Origin: Alphaproteobacteria bacterium UBA6149
GTDB taxonomy: Bacteria > Pseudomonadota > Alphaproteobacteria > Rickettsiales > UBA998
Length of the DNA: 11,517 nt
Reading direction: 5' to 3'
Assembly (NCBI GenBank): GCA_002423155.1
Contig: DIUV01000028.1
Location: 1-11,517, forward strand
The position numbers and the translations under genes were made by a program. The notes below the pieces were generated by a model. That model made no database searches, had not been told where the DNA came from, and saw only the letters and a list, made by a program, of their open reading frames with translations. Of the stretch, positions 6,572 to 11,517 are shown one piece after another (the stretch's first letter is position 1; each line of letters starts with the position of its first letter).

Positions 6572-8299
6572 TCATCCTTTTAAATGCGGCCATTTGCCTT
6601 TGGCTAATTTTTCTGGGCCATCAATATTTTCATTGAGCATTTTTGCATATACCCAATAATCACGCAAAACGTCTTTTACATATTCGCGAGTGACGGCAAA
6701 GGGAATTGACTCAATAAATAATAACGGATCTTTCGGGCGATAATGTGCACGCCAGCGTAGAGCAATATTGCTGCCTGCATTGTAAGAAGAACTTAGCATA
6801 ATAATGTTATTGCGAACATTTCTATCCCGTCCCAAATGCTGCAAATAAGCTTGACCAACTGCCAGATTATAGACAGGATTTTTTAAATTTTGTTCAATAT
6901 CTCCCAGAGCAGAAAAGCCGTGGTTTTTATCAATACTTGCCGTAGCAATATTGAGAGCACCATATTTGTTGACCATCAACTCAGCAGTTTGCGGCATAAT
7001 CTGCATCAATCCTTGTGCACCTTGCTCGCTGCCTGCATTGGGGTTGAAGTTAGATTCGTTACGGGTAATTGCCAATACTAAAGGACGCAAATTTCCGCTT
7101 TTCAGTCTCGCTACCCAGTTAGGTAGCGTATATTTCCCGTGAGATATCTTGCCTTTATGCTTCTTTTTGGCAGGCAAGGTAGAAATTTCCAGACTTTCTG
7201 CTACTTCTAACAAAGCAAGGCGCTCTTTAATAGGGCTGGTGCGCATTAAATGCGTTAAAACTTTACGGGCAAGCTTGGTTTGTCCCGATGCACTAAGTGC
7301 AGGAAGTAAGCTGGCTTGTGCAGGAATGTTCTTTATATTTATAGAATTATCAGATGTTTGTTGGTTGGAATTATTGTCATCATCGCTAATTGCTTGCGCC
7401 ATTTTACCATAAAAACTTTGTGGATAATTGGCAGCAATATTTATAAATTTATCTGCTTGCGCATTATTTCCGATGTCATTATAGGCACGCCAAGCCCAAA
7501 ATGATGCTTTTGCCGTATCTTCTGCATTATTTGTACCATTTTCCGCCATCCATGCGAAAGATAATGCTGCTTCTTCTTTTTTGTTGATTGCCCAAGCGGA
7601 AAGACCTGCACGCCAATAAGCTTCGTTCAACTTACCTTCTGATGCTTCAATTGCATTTTGTGCAAATTGATAAGATTTAGCAAAATCATTATCAGAAAAT
7701 GCATTGCGTGATTTTTCCAACAAATTCTGAGCTTGCAGATTTGCGCTAACGGAAAATATATTATGCGCATTGTTTTTGCGTAAATAATTATCGACTTTAT
7801 TATTAAGTTTTGGATAATTCTGAGCAAATTTCTTATAAACAGCCGCAGCTTCTGGCTGGTTGTTGTAATTAAACAACCAAAAAGCCATTTCAGTAGATGA
7901 AGGTTTGTATTTATTGTCTAAGTAACGTGCCGCTAATACATGACCCAGCAAGCGTTTATCTTTAAGTTGCAAGCTAAGTGTGTTGGCGGCTGACCATTTT
8001 TTTTGCTTTTGCAGGGCAAAGATTTTTTTGTAAATTTCTGCATCTTCTGCATTTAATTCATTTTGCGCAATAAACTCTTCTGCGGCAGTGTTTTTGGAAA
8101 TAGAAGAGAACGTCCCAGAAAATAATTTCTGAAATCTACTGTCGGAACCAATCGCTGCAGCAGGGAAAAAAATCGCTGTCAGCATCGCACCGCATACCAT
8201 CATCGAAAGAACATTGCCAAACTGTGCCCGAGTATTGGGGGCAGTTTTTTGTTTGGCACTAATTAATTCGAGCCCGGTAGTATGTTTGTTTATGAACAT
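6572..8299 (-). CDS. Slt-type soluble lytic murein transglycosylase
   Basis: Cleaves the MurNAc-GlcNAc bond of peptidoglycan in the periplasm, producing 1,6-anhydro ends, for wall turnover. The 575 residues comprise a basic N-terminal region, a hydrophobic export segment (about 29-51, MMVCGAMLTAIFFPAAAIG), and a long helical superhelical domain (about 70-370). The catalytic domain (about 395-560) has E415 in TRNESNF as the probable acid/base residue, GAQGLMQIMPQTAE (427-440), SSYNAG (504-509) and the terminal TREYVKDVLRDYWVY. The 28-residue extension before the hydrophobic stretch is long for a signal peptide; the protein may be exported and cleaved after AAAIG, or stay anchored. Methionines 33-34 are poor alternative starts because they would remove the basic region. 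No clear ribosome site precedes the ATG. Divergent from purB; prfC follows on the same strand. Confidence 0.93.
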   Translation of the reverse strand: MFINKHTTGLELISAKQKTAPNTRAQFGNVLSMMVCGAMLTAIFFPAAAIGSDSRFQKLFSGTFSSISKNTAAEEFIAQNELNAEDAEIYKKIFALQKQKKWSAANTLSLQLKDKRLLGHVLAARYLDNKYKPSSTEMAFWLFNYNNQPEAAAVYKKFAQNYPKLNNKVDNYLRKNNAHNIFSVSANLQAQNLLEKSRNAFSDNDFAKSYQFAQNAIEASEGKLNEAYWRAGLSAWAINKKEEAALSFAWMAENGTNNAEDTAKASFWAWRAYNDIGNNAQADKFINIAANYPQSFYGKMAQAISDDDNNSNQQTSDNSINIKNIPAQASLLPALSASGQTKLARKVLTHLMRTSPIKERLALLEVAESLEISTLPAKKKHKGKISHGKYTLPNWVARLKSGNLRPLVLAITRNESNFNPNAGSEQGAQGLMQIMPQTAELMVNKYGALNIATASIDKNHGFSALGDIEQNLKNPVYNLAVGQAYLQHLGRDRNVRNNIIMLSSSYNAGSNIALRWRAHYRPKDPLLFIESIPFAVTREYVKDVLRDYWVYAKMLNENIDGPEKLAKGKWPHLKG

Positions 8300-8536
8300 G
8301 GGTAGGTTTTATATCAGATTTTTAAAAAAATGCAAGAGTATTATTTTATAAATATATAACAATACTATAATGCAAGTACGCTGAACATATATATATCGAA
8401 ATTATGTGGATATTCAGCTATTTTAGGGTGAATATAAGGAAAATTTTGCCGAATATGCTCATTTACAGGATGGTTTTGATATGCTTAATAGCTTTTTTCA
8501 AAACAATTCATATAAATTTATACAAAGGAAAACCTT
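8300..8536. other. Divergent intergenic region with a long structured purB leader
   Basis: This 237-base AT-rich region must hold the promoters of the transglycosylase gene (-) and purB (+). On the plus strand TATAAT at 8366-8371 is a candidate -10, but no good -35 stands 17 bases upstream; if used, the purB leader is about 160 bases. Two inverted repeats lie in it: GCTGAA (8380-8385) with TTCAGC (8413-8418), and GTTTTGA (8473-8479) with TCAAAAC (8498-8504). Neither ends in a convincing terminator, and I recognise no known riboswitch. The 8404 reading frame in this stretch is not supported as a gene. Confidence 0.4.
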
Positions 8537-9835
8537 ATGATTCCTCGTTATTCTCGCCCAGAAATGGTGGCTATTTGGGATGCACAAACCCGTTTTCGTA
8601 TCTGGTTTGAGATTGAAGCCTATGCTTGTGACGAACTAGCAAGAATTGGCGTAATTCCTGAGAGTGCCGCAAAAACTATCTGGGAGCGCGCACCAAAAGA
8701 GTTTGACGTAGAAAGAATTGATGAAATTGAACGAGTTACCAAGCATGATGTAATTGCTTTTTTAACCTTCGTATCCGAACATGTGGGCGAAGATGCACGC
8801 TTTTTGCACCAAGGGATGACTAGTTCCGACGTGTTAGATACTTGTCTGGCAGTACAATTAGCGAAAGCATCCGATTTGTTATTAGCAGGAATTGATGGTG
8901 TGTTGGCAGCTTTAAAAAAACGCGCGCTGGAAACCAAAGACTTAGTCTGCATGGGGCGCAGCCACGGAATTCACGCGGAGCCAGTAACTTGGGGCTTAAA
9001 ATTTGCGCGGTTTTATGCGGAATTCAAACGTAATCGGGAGCGTTTGCTGCACGCACGCGCAGATATTGCCACTTGTGCAATTTCGGGCGCGGTGGGCACT
9101 TTTGCTAATATTAACCCTAGCGTAGAAGAATATGTAGCAAAAAAACTCGGGCTTCAGCCCGAACCAGTATCCACACAAGTAATTCCGCGTGACCGCCACG
9201 CCATGTTTTTTGCTACATTAGGTGTAATCGCCTCATCTATCGAAAATATCGCCACCGAAATTCGCCACATGCAGCGCACCGAAGTGCTTGAAGCAGAAGA
9301 ATTTTTCTCTAAGGGACAAAAAGGCAGCTCTGCCATGCCCCATAAACGCAACCCCGTTTTGAGCGAAAACCTCACTGGTTTAGCAAGAATTGTCCGCGGA
9401 TTCGTAACCCCAGCTTTAGAAAACGTAGCATTGTGGCATGAGCGCGACATTTCCCACTCTTCCGTAGAGCGCATGATGGCGCCAGATGCAACCATTACGC
9501 TAGATTTTGCCTTACACCGCCTGCAAGGAGTGGTGGAAAATCTGGTGATTTACCCCGAAAACGTAAAGGGCAATTTAGAACAACTTGGCGGCTTAGTGTT
9601 CTCACAACGCGTATTGCTAGCCTTAACCCAAGCATGCGTAAGCCGTGAAGATTCTTACGCAATTGTTCAGCGCAATGCCATGAAAGTTTGGAACGAAGGC
9701 AAAGATTTTTTAACCGAGTTATTGGCAGATGCCGAGGTGAGCAAAGCCTTGCCCGAAGCGCAGGTGCGTGGGTTGTTTGATTTGGGTTATCACACCAAAC
9801 ATGTGGATACTATTTTTGCTCGGGTGTTTGAATAA
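8537..9835 (+). CDS. purB: Adenylosuccinate lyase
   Basis: Catalyses two purine steps: SAICAR to AICAR plus fumarate, and adenylosuccinate to AMP plus fumarate. The 432 residues match the short (Bacillus/Thermotoga-like) class of this fumarase/aspartase superfamily enzyme. Signatures: TKHDVIAF with H70, MTSSDVLDTCLA (94-105), GRSHGIHAEP with probable catalytic H143, and the fumarate lyase signature GSSAMPHKRNP (263-273), whose mobile loop carries the catalytic serine. The ATG follows AAAGGA (8524-8529), a good ribosome site. The AAGG of that site could pair with the CCTT just before the ATG, a minor point. Upstream is a long leader; no purine operon partners lie beside it. A hairpin at 9147-9162 inside the gene resembles an antisense terminator. 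Confidence 0.98.
   Translation: MIPRYSRPEMVAIWDAQTRFRIWFEIEAYACDELARIGVIPESAAKTIWERAPKEFDVERIDEIERVTKHDVIAFLTFVSEHVGEDARFLHQGMTSSDVLDTCLAVQLAKASDLLLAGIDGVLAALKKRALETKDLVCMGRSHGIHAEPVTWGLKFARFYAEFKRNRERLLHARADIATCAISGAVGTFANINPSVEEYVAKKLGLQPEPVSTQVIPRDRHAMFFATLGVIASSIENIATEIRHMQRTEVLEAEEFFSKGQKGSSAMPHKRNPVLSENLTGLARIVRGFVTPALENVALWHERDISHSSVERMMAPDATITLDFALHRLQGVVENLVIYPENVKGNLEQLGGLVFSQRVLLALTQACVSREDSYAIVQRNAMKVWNEGKDFLTELLADAEVSKALPEAQVRGLFDLGYHTKHVDTIFARVFE
9139..9162 (-). terminator. Terminator-like hairpin on the antisense strand within purB
   Basis: Read on the minus strand, TCGGGC (9162-9157), loop TGAA, GCCCGA (9152-9147), one G and then seven T (9145-9139) form a compact GC-rich hairpin with a T-run. 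It lies in codons for KKLGLQPEP of purB and could arise by chance from coding sequence. If functional it would stop antisense transcription. Confidence 0.35.
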
Positions 9836-9971
9836 AATGCTTTACTTTTGGTAAATTATTAGTTAATTGTTTTTTGTTATTTGCAATTCATTGAAGAATT
9901 TTCAAGCAAGATGCTTGGGTGAGTAGCTTTAGGAGGTTCCTTTTAATTTTATTATACTAGAGGTAGTTGTT
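9836..9971. other. Intergenic region between purB and the small Gly/Asp-tailed gene
   Basis: Just after purB, AT-rich inverted repeats (TTTAC/GTAAA at 9841-9855; AATTA/TAATT at 9854-9868) precede GTTTTTTG, a weak candidate terminator. Further on, CAAGCA-AGA-TGCTTG (9903-9917) is a perfect 6-bp hairpin without a T-run. AGGAGG at 9931-9936 is followed by no start codon at usable distance. AGAGG at 9959-9963 is the likely ribosome site for the next gene. No promoter is convincing. Confidence 0.4.
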
Positions 9972-10187
9972 ATGAGTAATTTTTGGATTGGTTTGATTGT
10001 TGTTTTAGCTATCATTTTTGTTAGCGTCATCATAAGCCGCAGCAGACGTCGCAGCAGTGGTGAAACTGGCGATTGGTTCTTAGACATTTTCGATGGTTTT
10101 GGTAGCCTCGACGGTGGTGGTGATGGTGGTCAAGGTCACGGTGGAGACGGCGGTGGCGGTGGTGGAGATGGCGGCGGCGGCGACTGA
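9972..10187 (+). CDS. Small single-pass membrane protein with a Gly/Asp-rich tail, function unknown
   Basis: I do not recognise a named family. The 71-residue product has one hydrophobic segment (about 4-22, FWIGLIVVLAIIFVSVIIS) followed by a basic cluster RSRRR (23-27), which by the positive-inside rule suggests a cytoplasmic C-terminus. Then comes an acidic/aromatic stretch GDWFLDIFDGFGSLD (33-47). From D47 to the end, 18 of 25 residues are glycine and five are aspartate, with a single histidine and glutamine. Coding is supported by a ribosome site AGAGG (9959-9963) eight bases before ATG, the membrane-protein layout, and a strong terminator 17 bases after the stop. Glycine codons are mostly GGT/GGC. 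The tail could be a flexible or metal-binding low-complexity region; this is speculation. It is probably monocistronic. Confidence 0.75.
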   Translation: MSNFWIGLIVVLAIIFVSVIISRSRRRSSGETGDWFLDIFDGFGSLDGGGDGGQGHGGDGGGGGGDGGGGD

Positions 10188-10204
10188 TTGCATTTAAGTT
10201 GTAC

Positions 10205-10232
10205 AAAAACCCTTGCTTTTGCAAGGGTTTTT
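10205..10232. terminator. Strong intrinsic terminator after the Gly/Asp-tailed gene
   Basis: AAAAACCCTTGC (10205-10216), loop TTTT and GCAAGGGTTTTT (10221-10232) form a perfect 12-bp stem ending in T-rich sequence. Because the left arm begins with five A, it can work in either direction. It separates the small membrane protein gene from the HIT gene, so the latter needs its own promoter or read-through. Confidence 0.9.
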
Positions 10233-10242
10233 GCTTTTATGG

Positions 10243-10258
10243 TGATGATTTATCATCA
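10243..10258 (+). promoter_or_regulatory. Small palindrome just upstream of the HIT gene ribosome site
   Basis: TGATGAT-TT-ATCATCA is a 16-base inverted repeat. Its last base abuts GGA of the ribosome site AGGA (10258-10261), nine bases before the ATG at 10271. It could be a protein-binding site or a leader hairpin affecting translation; function is not established. Confidence 0.4.
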
Positions 10259-10270
10259 GGAAATAAAAAC

Positions 10271-10663
10271 ATGAATTTCTCCCTCAACCCCACCTTAGAA
10301 CAAGACACATATTTCATCAAAGATTTACCCTTATGCAAAATGCTGTTGATGGATAATGCCTTATTCCCGTGGATAATCCTCGTTCCTCGATTAGAAAACG
10401 CCGCCGAAATAACCGACTTATCGCCCGAGCAACAGCTGCAATTATGGGCAGAAATAAGCGAAACTAGCAAAAAATTACAAGTTATTACTGGCGCATATAA
10501 AATGAACATCGCTGCTTTGGGTAATGTAGTAAGGCAGTTACACATCCACATAATCGCCCGCCATCAAGAAGATGCCGCTTGGCCACAACCCGTTTGGGGG
10601 AGCAAGCGTGAATGTTATGAAAAATTGGCAGCGGAGGAGTTTATTGCGCTGTGGAAAAATTGA
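10271..10663 (+). CDS. HIT domain protein (histidine triad nucleotide hydrolase/transferase family)
   Basis: Predicted small cytoplasmic nucleotide-binding enzyme of the HIT superfamily; substrate unknown. The 130-residue protein carries NIAALGNVVRQLHIHIIAR (79-97), where Q89-L-H91-I-H93-I-I aligns with the HxHxHxx triad. H91 would be the nucleophile, and the first triad position is Gln rather than His. The following DAAWPQPVWG (101-110) is typical of a proteobacterial HIT subgroup. The ATG at 10271 has AGGA at 10258-10261 and is preferred over an upstream extension from about 10199, which would run back through the terminator hairpin and adds no family sequence. The gene is convergent with the ParE-like gene, with three bases between stop codons. 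Confidence 0.92.
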   Translation: MNFSLNPTLEQDTYFIKDLPLCKMLLMDNALFPWIILVPRLENAAEITDLSPEQQLQLWAEISETSKKLQVITGAYKMNIAALGNVVRQLHIHIIARHQEDAAWPQPVWGSKRECYEKLAAEEFIALWKN

Positions 10664-10666
10664 GGA

Positions 10667-11011
10667 TTACTTTTTAAAATTCATCAATTCACGCTGAAAA
10701 ACTGAGAAATTTTCTTGTAAAATATTAGGAATGTCCTGCATTTTCCCTAAAATATCTGCTATGTATATGCCATCATCAAGCGGTATAAAAACCACATAAT
10801 GTTTTAGAACAGTATATAAGCACAAACCATAATCACCTGTTAAATCATTTCTATTTGGTATTTTACGATAATTATCAGATAGATATTGAAGTTTTTCATT
10901 CATATCTAAAAAATATTTTTTGGTGCGGTCATAACCAAATTGTGCAATTGACCATTTCTTTTGCCTATGCAAGCTGCTGATTGCTCTTGGTGATAAAAAA
11001 TAATTAGACAA
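10667..11011 (-). CDS. ParE-like toxin, RelE/ParE superfamily
   Basis: Toxin of the ParDE-type module; ParE proteins typically poison DNA gyrase, RelE-like relatives cut mRNA, and the sequence alone does not decide which. The 114 residues follow the ParE layout: YFLSPRAISSLHRQKKWSIAQFG (4-26), helix RTKKYFLDMNEKLQYLSDNY (29-48), a beta-rich core with GDYGLCLYTVLKHYVVFIPLDDGIYIADILG (59-89), and a longer than usual tail after about residue 100. The start is TTG at 11011 with ribosome site GAGGAA inside the antitoxin end; no in-frame ATG or GTG exists between this and the antitoxin stop. GC is about 32% (51 of 160 bases at 10681-10840), well below alaS, which fits horizontal acquisition. The antitoxin ends two bases upstream. 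Confidence 0.85.
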   Translation of the reverse strand: MSNYFLSPRAISSLHRQKKWSIAQFGYDRTKKYFLDMNEKLQYLSDNYRKIPNRNDLTGDYGLCLYTVLKHYVVFIPLDDGIYIADILGKMQDIPNILQENFSVFQRELMNFKK

Positions 11012-11013
11012 TT

Positions 11014-11238
11014 TTATTCCTCGTTAAAAATATCCATCACTGACTTTTTAACCGCCTCACCATTTTTTATTTCTTGTAATCCTTGAACTATTCCTCCAAC
11101 AATTCTCTGGGCGCGGTCTTTACGAATAAGGTCGCGGATAAATTCGCTGGGAGTTGCATATACATCATTATCGCTAGCTCGTTCATCAACATAACGTCGT
11201 AATTCTGTAGTTAGCTGTATATTCAAACTATTGCTCAT
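11014..11238 (-). CDS. ParD-like ribbon-helix-helix antitoxin
   Basis: Antitoxin and probable autorepressor of the ParDE-type module. The 74-residue protein begins with the DNA-contacting strand SLNIQLTTEL (4-13), then helix RRYVDERASDNDVY and the diagnostic TPSEFIRDLIRKDRAQR (29-45). A C-terminal part (about 46-74) should bind the toxin. The ATG has AAAGGGG five bases upstream. The end contains the ribosome site for the TTG-started toxin, giving an antitoxin-first, tightly spaced operon driven by the promoter at 11268-11296. Confidence 0.92.
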   Translation of the reverse strand: MSNSLNIQLTTELRRYVDERASDNDVYATPSEFIRDLIRKDRAQRIVGGIVQGLQEIKNGEAVKKSVMDIFNEE

Positions 11239-11267
11239 TTTTTCCCCTTTAAGCTGTTTGTTTTATA

Positions 11268-11296
11268 ATTGTAATGCTTGTAACAATAAACGTCAA
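11268..11296 (-). promoter_or_regulatory. sigma70-like promoter of the parDE-like module
   Basis: On the minus strand TTGACG (11296-11291) is followed by exactly 17 bases and TACAAT (11273-11268). The predicted start is near 11261, giving a 22-base leader with a ribosome site. ATTGT (11268-11272) and ACAAT (11283-11287) form an imperfect inverted repeat over the -10, a possible ParD operator. Confidence 0.75.
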
Positions 11297-11300
11297 TATT

Positions 11301-11317
11301 TGTCATTGAAAATGACA
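11301..11317. promoter_or_regulatory. Perfect palindrome upstream of the parDE-like promoter
   Basis: TGTCATT-gaa-AATGACA is a 7-bp inverted repeat five bases upstream of the -35 box. It could be an upstream operator or a remnant of the dispersed repeats that crowd this end of the window. Confidence 0.45.
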
Positions 11318-11383
11318 GGGCAATTTCATCAATTATTAAAATTTTAACCATTGTTTTTTAGTATTGTTATAGAACAAGACGTT

Positions 11384-11414
11384 GTCATCCCGCCGCCGGG
11401 CCACTACTGTCCAA
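11384..11414 (-). repeat. Dispersed repeat copy B, inverted relative to copy A
   Basis: Reading the minus strand from 11414, TTGGACAGTAGTGG, eight bases (CCCGGCGG) and CGGGATGAC match copy A at 105-135 exactly outside the eight-base spacer. The two copies face each other across about 11.2 kb. Confidence 0.7.
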
Positions 11415-11448
11415 CAAAACTTTTAATCCCCACAAATTCGGGATAACC

Positions 11449-11469
11449 CCCTCTCCCTCTGGGAGAGGG
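11449..11469. repeat. REP-like hairpin (CCCTCTCCC/GGGAGAGGG)
   Basis: CCCTCTCCC (11449-11457), loop TCT and GGGAGAGGG (11461-11469) form a perfect 9-bp stem followed by acggggtgaggg. This CCCTCTCCC...GGGGTGAGGG pattern is a widespread proteobacterial intergenic repeat type by recall. No T-run follows. Confidence 0.65.
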
Positions 11470-11473
11470 ACGG

Positions 11474-11516
11474 GGTGAGGGGAGCCTCACCAAGAGTAAT
11501 GCTAATTGCTTGGTGA
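11474..11516. repeat. Two overlapping, mutually exclusive inverted repeats at the window end
   Basis: GGTGAGG (11474-11480) pairs with CCTCACC (11485-11491) around GGAG. TCACCAAG (11487-11494) pairs with CTTGGTGA (11509-11516). The two stems share 11487-11491, so only one can form at a time. The window stops one base after, so continuation is unknown. Confidence 0.55.
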
Positions 11517-11517
11517 A

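Noticed and set aside
8404..8610. 68-residue frame overlapping the purB start
   Set aside because: No ribosome site, no recognisable family, and the overlap with purB is out of frame; probably chance in AT-rich leader.
9953..9958. TATACT as the -10 of the small membrane protein gene
   Set aside because: A start seven bases on would leave the AGAGG ribosome site outside the transcript, and no -35 stands at proper spacing.
10030..10224. Histidine/arginine-rich frame antisense to the Gly/Asp-tailed gene
   Set aside because: Created by reverse reading of Gly codons; the plus-strand frame has membrane segment, ribosome site and terminator.
10199..10270. N-terminal extension of the HIT protein
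   Set aside because: It would translate through the terminator hairpin; the ATG at 10271 has a good ribosome site and fits the family start.
105..11414. Window as a composite transposon bounded by inverted repeats
   Set aside because: No transposase or integrase is present and the interior is mostly essential genes; dispersed repeats are the simpler reading.
1..11517. CRISPR array or tRNA gene
   Set aside because: I saw no regularly spaced direct repeats and no cloverleaf or GGTTCGA-type T-arm in the intergenic stretches.

Overview
This 11.5 kb window looks like a low-GC bacterial chromosome segment, most likely from an alphaproteobacterium. Hand counts of 160-base samples give about 44% GC in alaS and 41% in the transglycosylase gene. 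The lineage is inferred from the overall look of FabI (with its SPGPLKTRAASG segment), the Slt-type transglycosylase and the HIT protein, and from short GATCCCC...GGGGATGAC intergenic repeats of a kind I associate with such genomes. No rRNA, tRNA or taxon-defining marker is present, so the order cannot be fixed.

Layout, left to right: a repeat-bearing intergenic stretch (1-217); alaS (alanyl-tRNA synthetase, +); a RelB/DinJ-YafQ type toxin-antitoxin (TA) pair (+); a second TA pair of the HigBA kind (HI1419/HI1420 type, -), meeting the first tail to tail with a 20-base gap; fabI (enoyl-ACP reductase, +); prfC (release factor 3, -); an Slt-type lytic transglycosylase (-); a divergent intergenic region; purB (adenylosuccinate lyase, +); a 71-residue membrane protein with a glycine/aspartate tail (+) closed by a clear terminator; a HIT-family protein (+); a third TA pair, ParDE (-); and a terminal intergenic stretch full of inverted repeats.

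The housekeeping genes serve unrelated basic functions: tRNA charging, translation termination, fatty acid synthesis, peptidoglycan turnover and purine synthesis. They do not form one operon. The accessory layer is three TA modules of three different families placed between them. Each has a recognisable sigma70-like promoter with the same -10 hexamer (TACAAT), overlapped or flanked by palindromes that could be operators. The two antitoxin-first modules start their toxins with TTG. In the toxin-first module the promoter places the predicted transcript start on the toxin ATG, so the toxin may be read from a leaderless mRNA.

The two ends of the window carry inverted copies of one dispersed repeat (TTGGACAGTAGTGG-N8-CGGGATGAC). 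I see no phage, transposase, CRISPR array or obvious defence operon beyond the TA modules. The most distinctive items are the HigBA promoter, the compositional mosaic of that module, the end repeats and the small Gly/Asp-tailed protein.
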